A DNA stretch of 27,131 nt from Coprinopsis marcescibilis (taxonomy: Eukaryota; Basidiomycota; Agaricomycetes; Agaricales; Psathyrellaceae): positions 1 to 27,131 of the forward strand of contig ML210445.1 of NCBI GenBank assembly GCA_004369085.1. Reading direction: 5' to 3'. The notes under the pieces are model-generated. The model was not told the origin of the DNA. It did not search any database and worked only from the letters and a program-made list of their open reading frames with translations. Position numbers and translations under genes: made by a program. Every line of letters starts with the position of its first letter. The stretch's first letter is position 1. Positions 9,080-18,273 of this stretch are shown here, piece by piece.

Positions 9080-11344
9080 TCACCGTAGTACACGCCTTCC
9101 CCCACCCACACCGTAATGCAAAACCTTACTCAACCTCTGCACCTCATTCAACAACAGATCCCCCCTCCTAACCACAGCATCATACTGCGCACTCTTCTTG
9201 CTCGGCCGCCACGTCTCAACCACCCCATTCACTTTATCAATCCGCGCGTGGATCCGCCCCGAGGCTATGAATCTCGATAGTTCACTACGAGGTGGTGGTT
9301 AGTAGGTGTTTTGGGTTGTGGGAGTGAGGAAGGAAGTGAAAAATGAAGTGAATGGTGACAATGAAGTGAAGATGAAGAAAAAGAAGAGAAAACAAAGACA
9401 AAAGTACATGAACAGAATCGGCCCAGGCCCATCCTAAAACCGTCCACTCGTCGTTGAAGAATCACAACTAGAGGAGAGGGCTATCCCCCCTCCTCCTCAT
9501 CCTCGTCCTCGTCTTCGGGCCATCCCATCCCAGCCCATCTCCTCCCAAATCATAAACACCTTTGACGCCCCACACGTCTAACCCAACCATCCAGCCCAAA
9601 CGTGACCAACAGGCCCAAAGCAAAGGAGGATGCGAACGCCAAATCCAGAAATCCAAAAATCCAAAACAGCCACCCCTCTACGCATGAACTAACCAGCGAC
9701 GGAGCGCTCGCAGCCCCACCAAGTCCACCCTCGGCTCCCACCCAATCCACCCAGCCACGTAATCCACATCCATACTCAACCCATACCCAACCCACATCCA
9801 ACCCAGGCCAGACGGGGAGTGAAACAAAGTCCCGACGAGAATACAACCAGAACCAAAAGCACATAGCAAAACAAAACAGATCCTGCACACAGGTAGGCCA
9901 CCCGTCACTACGACCCTGCCGAGGCCGATCCCTACAAGATCCCCGCTTCCATCCTCACGTCAGACCGTTCAGACCATCCCATAACTTGCACGCGCATAAG
10001 CATCCCTCAACATCGTCCACCCTCAATCGAACATAACTCGGATCGCGAGTGGAAGGGTAGGGGGAAGCAGGAAGCAGGAACCCGAACACGCATTTCGAAC
10101 TGACGATAGCAAAAATCAGGGATCGAAAGCAAATCTAGAGGGGCTCGGAACGAGAAGGAGAAGCGGAGGCAGGTCATAGACCTCTCGCACCCTCAACCAA
10201 CACGACACCAAAACCAAAAACCCAACGCGAAACAAGCAAGCTCACCTATCAAGAAACGCTTCCCCAACCCCAAACGCAGCACTCAGACTAGTCAAAGTCA
10301 AACTCCTGTAACTCTCCAAAAGCTGTGTGTAGGCCAATATACGCATCTCGCGGAAATGGCGGGCGAGGGGGTTGAGTATGCGGGAGGGGAGGAGGATCGT
10401 CTGTTCGAGTGTTGCTGCACGTAGCGTTAGCAGGTCCAGGATAGAATACAAAGAGACGGAGACGCACCGAGAATTTGTCATAGTGACTTTCGTACAGGTT
10501 CTTGTAGAGTTCTGCGAGGACGGGCAGTTCCGGTACGACTTGGTTTACCTCGGGTGCTGATATCTCCTAGAACAGTGTAAGGGCTGGTTGAGAGGAGGGT
10601 TAAACGTTAAGGGGGGATACGCACGCGTTTCTCGAGTTCGGGGCGGGAGAGGGTGGGTGTGCCGCTGATGACGGCCATGGCGACGAGGTCGTTGACGCTG
10701 ATAATGAGCGTGCTGAGTGCATCCAGGAAGAGGTCGGCGGCGGGTTTGAACTAGCGGATGGACACGAGGTGCAGGGCGGTGTAGACTTTGAGCCTGTTGC
10801 GCCTGTCCCAGTCCCCACCCTCGTCGATGAGCTTTTCGGCCTTTTGCATGTAGGCCGTGATGAGGGTGTTGTCGGCGAAGAAGCCGATGCGGACGATGGT
10901 GAGCACGATGTCGATGCGCGATCCAAGGCAACGCTTCATCCTAGCACATGTCAACTCCCGCACCTAACCACCCAACCAATACAATACACACCTTGTCTCC
11001 AATCCTAGTCAAATAATTAGCCCGAGTTTTCAAAGCCTCGCTAATCTCGGTATCGCCCTCCCGCTGCCTCGCCTCCTCCAGTGTCTCATTCAACCTAGCC
11101 ACCTCCTCTTCATTCCTACTCTCCAAAAAATTAACCAGCTCAGCATCAATCCCAATCGTCTTCGAAGCACCCGCTATGGTGTTCTTGTACCACCGCCCCA
11201 TCTCGTTGGCTTTGATACCAGCCAACAGGTCGCGGCGTGCCCTCAAGCCTTGTCATGTAGATGACCGAGTTTGGGGTTGGATAGCACGAAAAGGCTTTGG
11301 GGGAGTGTGAGGATGGAGATTGGAAGGGCAGTTTCTTCAGCCAT
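9080..11344 (-). pseudogene. RPN7: Broken copy of RPN7, 26S proteasome lid subunit (PSMD6 homologue)
   Basis: RPN7 is a PCI-domain subunit of the proteasome lid. The relic starts MAEETALPI at 11344 and keeps many recognisable pieces: [66 protein letters not shown] and [10 protein letters not shown], ending in RVQ-like [11 protein letters not shown]. Introns look genuine at 10991-10941, 10467-10415 and 10245-9285. It is dead by several lesions: about 7 extra bases near 11240 shift the frame (in-frame TGA 11245-11243); exon 2 has lost roughly ten codons before the GSRIDIVLT segment; TAG at 10753-10751 replaces the residue before FKPAADLF; and the splice at 10467/10415 is out of phase, with the FVAL residues missing. 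RPN7 is essential in fungi, so an intact gene should lie elsewhere. The last intron is an unusual 961 bases. Confidence 0.85.
9285..10245 (-). other. Overlong 961-base last intron of the RPN7 relic
   Basis: The donor GTGAGC follows ...FLD(S) and the acceptor CTACTAAC...CTCGTAG precedes TGAACTATCG; joining them restores the frame through SELSRFIA. Other introns in the window are 41-124 bases, so this one probably gained sequence. It holds no recognisable transposon protein. The open frame on the plus strand at 9602-10036 is low-complexity (Pro/Thr/Asn-rich) and unconvincing. The left part resembles the sequence next to the second RPN7 fragment (13746-14110). Confidence 0.6.
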
Positions 11345-11936
11345 TGTATTGGATGAGTGGGTGGTGAGAAGAGGCGGCAGGCGGAGGCAGGATCAAATCA
11401 ATTACGCATCATCGTAATATTCCCACGGGTGCGCGTTAGACTGGCCCTATTCTCCCCGAGCGACATAACTTGGACATAGTTCGCCAAGCAGCAGACCTTT
11501 GCAACGGATGATACCGTTGATTCACTAGAAAGTAGGGATGAAAGCAATACCGAATTGAACCGTATGCGGCTAGCTTAGACACAATCCAGGTAGCAATAAG
11601 TGTGAATAAATGTAAGTATAGGCAGAGTGTACCGAGTACACTCCACGGAAATTCCTTCCGAATACTTCTTGGATGAACCAAAAATAAGATACCTGACTAC
11701 CAAGGATTACTTGGTACAGCGAAGCTGCGAACCTTCGCCGGACATCCTCAACAATAACATGTAGTTCCATTGAACCTAAATGTGTATTCCCACCCTTATG
11801 AAGTGTTTTGCACTTCTTCCATCACTGAAAAGATAAAGGGAGACTCAAGAGTAGCCCTGTTAAGCCGACGCCACACCATTCCCGTTCTCCGCAGGCTTCC
11901 TCTGCCAACCACATCATCCACCATTCCTCTTTCCCC
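11345..11936. other. Interval before Gag-like gene 3, with a 277-base insertion
   Basis: No gene is seen. Family-shared leader sequence runs to TTGGACATA (11478) and resumes at AACATGTAGTTCC (11756), where copy 1 reads GTGGACATAACCAGTAGGTCC without a break. The 277 bases between have no counterpart in the other copies. The junctions leave a TA on both sides, but no terminal inverted repeat was found, so its nature is open. Confidence 0.5.
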
Positions 11937-12641
11937 ATGGACAACTTACCACCCTTCATGCTAAATAATCGCAAATCTGTTCCGGAACCAAAATGGGACG
12001 GTACTGAAGAAACCATCCGATGGTTCATCCGCGATTTTACATGGCTCTGCAAGCGCTACGATTTCCCATTAGCATACCACGTGCAAGAAATTATGAGCTA
12101 CATCCCATCCTCTCACCGCGATGTTTGGGAAAGCGTAGCGCAGGACCACCCGATATGGGATGATTTCGTCAAATCGATCCTCGGGTACTATCCCCAGCCC
12201 TCCCTCGCCGGCTCCTCCAGTCGTTGGGACGAATTCATTTCCGAATGCAAAACGAACCCCTACCGTACATCCAACAAGGGCCATTTCTTTGTCTACCTCC
12301 GTGAGTTCACCATTGCTTTGAGGGCAATCGAACGTCATCGGACAGTGCCCAATTCCGAGAAGGTCTGCAAGTTCTCTGAGTGTCTGGCGCCAATCATCCG
12401 CGAGCTCATCGACAAGCACAATCCGCAAAACATGGATGATGTCACAGCTGCCGGCAATGCAGTTTTTGACTATGTTCTGTCCTTCGATCCCAAAACGAAG
12501 GAACTCTTTAACCAACTGGTGCATTCAAACCTGGAAGCATGCCGACAGTCCGTGATTTATCAAGGATACACTCCTTTGTCTAGTGCGAACAGGGACGATC
12601 CGGGTCTTACCGTTGTTCCGCACGGCCAGACCGACACCTGA
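11937..12641 (+). CDS. Gag-like capsid-domain protein, copy 3
   Basis: A single-exon ORF of 234 residues, third paralogue, with start context CCCATGG. It has the same landmarks as the other two: W-DGTEETIR, FIRDFTWLCKR, YIPSSHRD-VWESVAQ, WDDFVKSILGYYPQPS, FFVYLREFT, DKHNPQNMDDV and a C-terminal YTPLSSANRD ending in HGQTDT. There are no frameshifts or stops, although both flanking minus-strand RPN7 copies are dead. That contrast suggests selection on the Gag-like frame, or recent origin. No protease, RT or integrase is visible nearby, and no LTR pair was found. Function unknown. Confidence 0.75.
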   Translation: MDNLPPFMLNNRKSVPEPKWDGTEETIRWFIRDFTWLCKRYDFPLAYHVQEIMSYIPSSHRDVWESVAQDHPIWDDFVKSILGYYPQPSLAGSSSRWDEFISECKTNPYRTSNKGHFFVYLREFTIALRAIERHRTVPNSEKVCKFSECLAPIIRELIDKHNPQNMDDVTAAGNAVFDYVLSFDPKTKELFNQLVHSNLEACRQSVIYQGYTPLSSANRDDPGLTVVPHGQTDT

Positions 12642-13572
12642 TTCACCACTACCCCCATCCTCGTCGCGCCAACAGGCTCTAGTTGCCTTTCCTTTGCCTG
12701 GCGCTACAGTGGCGCTCCCATTCCTCAATAAAAAAAATGCTGGATATCACTACTTGGTATTCAGTGGGGTCACTTCTCCATTCGGTTGGCCCACTATCAC
12801 CATTCACATTCGTCCACCCCCTTTGCTTCTCCTTTGCTTCAGCTTCTAGCATCCATCTTACCCGTCCATCATAAAAACTTCTGTAAATTTATTAGGATCC
12901 TTAGGGCTCGCCGACTTGTTAAAATTCTGTTTCGATGTACACTGGGGACAATGGCGCCTGTTCGCACTGTACTTGTTGCTTCTGACGTCAGAGCGCGCAC
13001 GCAGTAGGTCTGGCAGTGTGGGGGCTTGCAAGGACCCCAGTACGCCTGTCGGGGAGGAGTCTCTGATTCGCCTTTACGGCTCTTCATCTGTTCCTTCCTG
13101 GCAGATGTCGACGGTCCTTAAGACCCCATTACAACCCCTGATCAGCACAACACCAAATTCCAATCGTCAATTGCTGAACAGATGGAACTTCAAACGGAGG
13201 TGCCGGGGGATATGAAAGCCACAACGTAAAATACGAACGTCGGGCATGCCTACTAGCTATCATAGTATTTATATGGGTAAACACTAGCGAGCAACTTGAA
13301 GGACGGCCCTGCGCGTCCTGCGCCCTCTCTCAGCTGTACCCATCTCACAGTCCGACCAAACAATTGTCCCAAGACCCAGTCCCTCAGGTACAAAGCCACA
13401 AACGAGCTAAAAAAACTCTGCGACACGCGATAGCATCCCTTCCCCCGTCTAGCCAAGCCAACCGTTCAAAATCGATGATCAATCCTCAAAACTATCACAT
13501 TGTGTAGACTCTGTACGATCTCAGCTGGGGTCATTAACAGTTACAGTACTACTCTACGACGTCCACCCCCTA
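12642..13572. other. Spacer after Gag-like gene 3
   Basis: No gene is recognised. The first 140 bases resemble the 3' flanks of copies 1 and 2. The right part, from about 13430, matches 8990-9080 next to the first RPN7 relic. Confidence 0.45.
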
Positions 13573-13745
13573 ATGCAAAACCCTACTCAACCTCTGCACC
13601 TCATTCGACAACAAATCCCCCTCCTCACCACAACCTCATACTGTGCACTCTTCTTGCTCGGCCTCCTTGTCTCAACCACCCCATTCACTTTATCAATCCG
13701 TGAATGGATCCGACCTAACGCTATGAATCTTGATAGTTCTCTTTA
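13573..13745 (-). pseudogene. RPN7: Second fragment of the RPN7 last exon
   Basis: Read on the minus strand, this matches the final exon of the RPN7 relic at 9080-9284: ELSRFIALGRIHSRIDKVNG, then [16 protein letters not shown] base is missing in the run of G's before the LLLNEVQ segment (AGGGGGATTTG here, AGGGGGGATCTG there), so the frame breaks. The acceptor CTCGTAG of the first copy has become a TTAAAG-like sequence. No upstream RPN7 exons follow; intron-like sequence leads into an ankyrin relic instead. Confidence 0.85.
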
Positions 13746-14427
13746 AGAGAGGGGGTGTTGGTTAAAACTTAATGGTGTATCGTGGGGTTGAGAGTTGAGA
13801 GGTTGAGAGAGTTGAGAAAAGGAAAAAGGAAAAAAGGGGAAGAAGGGTGAAAGAACGAACGAGAAACGAAAACCAAGAAACGAAACCCGAGAAACGGAAG
13901 ATAAACAAACAAGTAAAAGAAGAGAAAATGAATGGGAGCGTGAGCGGGACAACCCGCTCACTCAGTTCGTCGAATCAAGAATCAAGAATCACCAATCACC
14001 AATCACCAATCGCAAGGAGATCATCGACGTCAACGTCAACCTCCACCCACCCCTCCCCACTCAACCAGAGATCAAACAACCTGCCCTGCCCTGTCGCCTA
14101 GACATATGACCAACAGACCCTCACCAATCCCAAACCGACGACACCCAACAAATCCCAAACCAAAGGACAATCAAAATCATCGACCAGCGAAAACCCAAAA
14201 CCTCCACCCAACGAATCCCCGAACCCCCGAATCTCATCCAACCATCTCTCCAATCTGAAACATTCAACAGCGGGAAGCGACGACGGCAGGCCCACGATGA
14301 GGAAGGAACAACGACGGGGTGGGTCCGGAATCACAAAGAACAAAATCCCAACGAACGAACGAACGAACGAATGACCAAGGGAATCCCTCCTATTCTAATC
14401 CATCCTCGCCCTCCAATCCCAAACCTA
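13746..14427. other. Intron-derived, repeat-rich spacer
   Basis: No gene is seen. The stretch appears to be the diverged counterpart of the 9285-10245 intron (similar purine-rich start, then TTCGTCGAATCAAGAATCA here against CGTCGTTGAAGAATCACAA there). It holds short tandem repeats: AATCAAG/AATCACC units at about 13974-14010 and an (ACGA)n run at about 14349-14370. Confidence 0.45.
13940..13961. repeat. Perfect 9-bp hairpin
   Basis: GTGAGCGGG and CCCGCTCAC form a perfect inverted repeat with a 4-base loop (ACAA). It lies in non-coding sequence between the RPN7 fragment and the ankyrin relic. No gene end sits next to it, so a terminator role is not supported. Confidence 0.7.
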
Positions 14428-14890
14428 CACGGTGCGGACATATTTGTTCTGAGCGTCAACGTCGCACCTATTGCTGGTGAGGATGATCTCGGCCATAGCA
14501 AGGTTACCGATCCGGTAGGTTTCCATGAATGCGGTGTCTCCGCACTGATCAATCACGTTGGGGTCGAGCTCGGGGCATTGGAGCAGTTCTTGAACCAGCG
14601 GGATATCATTCTTCAGCACCGAAAACGTCAAGAGTATTTGACCTTTATCGCTCCGAGCATTGAGGTCACTCCTACCATCTTTGAGGAGAAGTTTGACAAC
14701 GTTGAGGGTTCCGTGCTGGCAGGCCAACGCCATAGTGGTTCCTTGCATCAACCTGAACGTCCGGATGACTGACAAGAACTTCAATAACACCTATACGCTC
14801 TTCTAGACAAGCCAGCGTCAAGGCGCTGTTGCCTTCGTTGTCTCCGTAGTTGATGGATGTTCGGGGGTGTTCCAATAACGATAGAGAGCT
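14428..14890 (-). pseudogene. Ankyrin-repeat protein relic
   Basis: About four ankyrin-type units can be read on the minus strand. The first part (NEGNSALTLACLEERIGVIE, then VLVSHPDVQVDARN) is in one frame. The rest (ALACQHGTLNVVKLLL, SDLNARSDKGQ, PLVQELL, DPNVIDQCGDTAF, CDVDAQN) is in another; the switch lies near 14735-14745, where a stretch seems deleted. No start codon, N-terminal domain or 3' end is found. Ankyrin arrays in fungi often form the C-terminal part of NACHT or other signalling proteins, but nothing here shows which. It is a fragment of a larger gene, probably dead. Confidence 0.75.
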
Positions 14891-14919
14891 GTTTTTCCCA
14901 CCTTAGGAGAGGTTTCAGG

Positions 14920-15198
14920 TTAAACGTTCAAAGGGTTCACGGCACTGACGCCGCCCAATGTGTGATTCACTCCAGGTCCTAAAATAGACACGCTGACTGT
15001 GTTGGGTTGTGTATCGATTTGTTGGTTTTGCAAGACCACATGACCGAGTGCATTCGACATGAGGCATTCATTTGCATTTGCAGTATCGCCTCTACACAGG
15101 GTCCAGGACACACATCTCAAAACAAAAAGAGAAAAAAAAATCCCCGGTATCATAAGAAAGCATACTATGAGGCTCACACCTAGAAAAGCCAATTCCAT
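14920..15198 (-). CDS. Possible small membrane-anchored protein (uncertain)
   Basis: An ORF of 92 codons starts at an ATG only 8 bases past the stop of the seven-helix gene, on the same strand. Its first ~28 residues are strongly hydrophobic (FLGVSLIVCFLMIPG, FFSLFVL), followed by a polar domain with two more cysteines and one NHT glycosylation-like site. I recognise no family. Such close spacing is unusual for separate fungal genes, so it may simply be the 3' UTR of the upstream gene. No promoter was identified. Confidence 0.2.
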   Translation of the reverse strand: MELAFLGVSLIVCFLMIPGIFFSLFVLRCVSWTLCRGDTANANECLMSNALGHVVLQNQQIDTQPNTVSVSILGPGVNHTLGGVSAVNPLNV

Positions 15199-15205
15199 GG
15201 ACCTA

Positions 15206-16558
15206 TCAGATAGTCGTCGTGTCCCTCCCTTCACCCTTCTCACTTTCACTTGCCGAGCCAGTCTCCGAGTCTTTCTCTCGGGACTCTACACCTCCTGTTT
15301 CGCCATTCCTAGAGTCTTGTGCCTCGTAGGTGCGGGTAGCCATAAGGAGGAAAACGATTCCTACGTCCAACAGCCGTTAGTTTCAGAGCATAACCACTTG
15401 GGAGACGTTATCGAGCTCACCGACGGTAGGGGCGACCGTGCCATGGAAGAGAAGTTGGGCGGGATGGTTGCAATAGTACAGTACGAGAAGCAGAAGCTGC
15501 TGCAGCGTATACAGAGACGCGCTCTCCACAATGATGCGCATTGCCAGCAGCGAGTCCAGGCCATCAAAGTACGAGCTGCGTCCGGTTCGCAAGGACAGGC
15601 GGTGCTCGCGCCAGAGCTTGTGGACGATCAGGCCGGTGGTCAAGAGGTTTATGGTGAGGTTGACGGGGAAGACCATGTTGAAGACCGGGTGGACCTGGTC
15701 GAAGGTAAAGGTCGAAGGGTAGCTGAGCCACACAAGCGAGATCGTGTTGATTACTTGAACGGTGATGGTCAGGATCTACTTGCGGGCTGTTCGCATAGCG
15801 GTAGTGTAGCACTCACTGATGCTGAGGAGGAGCAGCAAGAAGGGGATGAGGATGACGTAGTAGTTGTTTCCCCATATCAAGAAACAACGGTAGATCTGCG
15901 TCTCCTAAGTACAGCATCCGACGAGCAGGACTTGTTCTGACTTACAACGAGAGCATCGCCGGCCCAGACACATAGTGCGATCAACCAAGAGATGGATATT
16001 CCATCCCATCTCGCAAAGTCGCGGAAGAACATGATAGGGAGTTCAGGTTTCATCACTTCGAGAGCGTACGCCTGAACAAATTGGTACAGCGTAAGGGCTG
16101 TACTCGAGGTTTTAATGCAGGCCCCGAAGGTTTGCCAGTTCCTTTGTTCGCTTACCTGACCAGAGGGTAACGATCACGCAGAGGTACAGACTTGAAACAA
16201 AAAACACCTAAGATCATGAGTGGTGAGCTCGAATAAAGATGAACGATCGTTACGCATCCTTACCAAAGATACAAGCGTCCTTTTCGAACGCCTTATGAAA
16301 GCAGGGATGGCTTTGACGAATAGCAGCAGGTATAGTCCTAGAAGTCCCGTTATGTCAGAAGGCTAGGGCGAGCCTTATTTCAGAGATTGTCTTACCATAG
16401 AAAAGTGCCTATCACGACTAATTACCACAGAGATATACAGTGAAAAGGATGCGACGTACTGCGAGCCAGAGCGATACAAACTTGTAAAGTTGCTCGTCGG
16501 CGTTCTTCTGGATAGTCGCGACGTTGTCGCTCGCGTTTATTGTGGTGCGGTCGGCCAT
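15206..16558 (-). CDS. Seven-helix integral membrane protein, eight exons
   Basis: Hand splicing gives 321 residues in eight exons: 16558-16460, 16408-16396, 16337-16264, 16207-16156, 16097-15946, 15904-15817, 15753-15421, 15360-15206. All introns are GT-AG, 41-63 bases, and every junction keeps the frame. The product starts MADRTTINAS and has about seven hydrophobic helices (for example LFYGLYLLLFV, LVFFVSSLYLCVIV, SWLIALCVW, YVILIPFLLLLLS, LTINLLTTGLI, QLLLLVLYY, VGIVFLLMA). The tail is polar and acidic (ESREKDSETG). WREHR after a helix, the RIIVESA segment and YYCNHPAQ fit a large basidiomycete family of uncharacterised seven-helix proteins, receptor-like in shape. Ligand and partners are unknown. 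Exon 2 is only 13 bases. The intron 15816-15754 ends in CAAG; using it is required, because the alternative acceptor near 15776 leads out of frame or into a TAG. Confidence 0.85.
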
Positions 16559-17116
16559 ATATCGTCAGGTATGAAAGGGATACGACGCTAGTGTTAGTCG
16601 AAGAAAGGTCGAGCTTCCCTTTCGAGGCGTGCCCCTCGAGCCTTTTAACATTTTGTCCGTTCCTGAATGTGGTGGGATGAAGTCAGGATCATGTTAACTG
16701 CGTGAGTAGCGCAAGAATGAAGATGCTCTTAACACCGTATTACAGCGAAAGAGTATTGACGGTTCGAGTCAAGTGATGTCTGCGGGTTACAGTTTACAGA
16801 ATTCACCAGGGCAGCAGGTTCCAAAATAACGAAATACCCATATCAAGCTTCAGACCTGGCATTCTATCCGACCGATATCGGGATAATGTATAATGCAGGG
16901 CATTGAACCGGCTGGAATGCAAGCGGAACTCGGATCTTCTAACAGAAAGCGGATTATTGTCATTTGTTTCGGCTGATGAATCACAATTCAGTCGAGCGAT
17001 GAAGAGTGAAGGATAACGTAGCAGGAGGTGGACGGGCCGTTTTCGTCGGAACCAGCTGGTCGCACCGTCCTACGCAATCGCAATCGCGCGAGCTTTATTA
17101 GGCGCAAAGATAATCA
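16559..17116. other. Intergenic stretch upstream of the seven-helix gene
   Basis: No gene is seen. It should hold the promoter of the minus-strand membrane protein, but no clear TATA box was found close to its start. Confidence 0.5.
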
Positions 17117-17552
17117 TCATGCAGATCCTGGCCGATTGATCGACTAAAGCACAAATGCCAGGGACCAGAGACAGGAGAAACTCACGCGAATACTTCTGGT
17201 TTGTAAGGCGCATAATAATTTCCTCCATGTGTACACAGCAGAATTGTACTCGATTAAAGATTGTGGCGCACCAATGAATGAATTCCCAATCGGTAGAGGC
17301 ATGTCACCTGCACAGTTGGGATTGGCGCGACTTCGTTTGTCCGTGGATCGCGGCTCGCCAACAACATCGTCGAAACGACACTTCTTGATTCCCAACGCGT
17401 AAGATGGCACATAGAACGGTCCTTCGAATATTCCAGAAGTCATGATTTCTAGCATGCCCTGTGGGTGCTGTAAGTAGGAATTGAAGGGTCGTTGTCAGGC
17501 GTCCACTCACCCATAACAACACAGTTGCGAAAATGGACCAGAACTTCGCCAT
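17117..17552 (-). CDS. Small secreted protein, unknown family
   Basis: The first exon (17552-17511) encodes MAKFWSIFATVLLW and splices through a GTGAGT...CCACAG intron (17510-17459) to GMLEIMTSG, together a plausible signal peptide of about 20 residues. The mature part contains GPFYVPSYALGIKKCRFDD, a possible dibasic site (DKRS), an NPNCAG segment and GDMPLPIGNSF. If the second exon is read straight through, the protein has 118 residues and stops at 17144. If the GTGAGT at 17185 is used with the acceptor at 17145-17144, it has 113 residues and ends at 17117; I prefer this because the donor is canonical. A TATA box sits about 70 bases upstream. No family is recognised. Two or three cysteines allow one disulfide. 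Confidence 0.55.
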
Positions 17553-17618
17553 CGCCTCCGAGTCATTAAGCTCACCCAAACTTTTCCCAGGGAAGTGTCC
17601 CACTCCCCTCACCAGTCA

Positions 17619-17627
17619 CTATATATG
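17619..17627 (-). promoter_or_regulatory. TATA box of the small secreted protein gene
   Basis: On the minus strand the sequence reads GGCATATATAGTG, about 67-75 bases before the ATG at 17552. Spacing and sequence are normal for a highly expressed fungal gene. Confidence 0.55.
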
Positions 17628-18273
17628 CCCCATCCGACAAGAGAAAGAGGGAACTGAAACCATTGGTGGTGTCAGGCCAGAAAAGTAGCTCGCTACGTTG
17701 TCGATCTTGGTGGTGCGTATGTTCCCCGCTGAATCGTTATCCGCTTGCGATCGATATATCCATCGCATAACCACAACTTATTGTCACTGTATAGATGCAG
17801 TTCATTCCCATGTTTCGTCTTCCTGGTCTATCTGTTTCAAATTTCAATGTTAGATTTCTTGCAAGGTGTCCGATTGCCAATTCGCCACCGACTCCAAATA
17901 TCCAAGGGCAAGGATCCATGGAGCTGACCAAGTCTTTGTAGGAAGTCCAAAGATCATGATTGCCCTTTTGAGGAGATTTTGCAGACCTTGCACAGGAAGA
18001 TTGTTAGGAACTTTGTTCTGTCTCGGAGTGGCACGATGTCCCGGTGATCTCCGGCAGGCCATACAACAGCAAATTGAAGGCGTACGGACACCAAGCGGTC
18101 GTGATAGAGGACTCGAAGCTTTGGCTCAGCTATGAGAATGTCCAAGGTACGGTACGGGTTTGGGTTCAACTGGATACATTAAGAACAGTATAATAATAAT
18201 AAATATCGATAGTGGGGAACAAACAGTTGGTAGATAGTGCCTTGCATGCAACTAAGATCTGATTAATCTAAGT
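17628..18273. other. Intergenic stretch downstream of the peroxygenase
   Basis: No gene is recognised. Open frames here are short, start without good context and show no family features. Confidence 0.45.

Noticed and set aside
9602..10036. Plus-strand open frame of 144 codons
   Set aside because: It falls inside the long intron of the RPN7 relic and has low-complexity composition without a good start.
5370..13000. LTRs around the Gag-like genes
   Set aside because: The shared flanks are direct repeats caused by duplication of the gene with its leader; no TG...CA ends, primer-binding site or polypurine tract was found, and no pol follows.
13975..14010. Short tandem repeats resembling an array
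   Set aside because: Units of 7 bases without spacers are a microsatellite, not a CRISPR array.
15059..15940. Plus-strand open frame of 293 codons
   Set aside because: It runs antisense to the spliced seven-helix membrane gene, crosses its introns, and has no domain.
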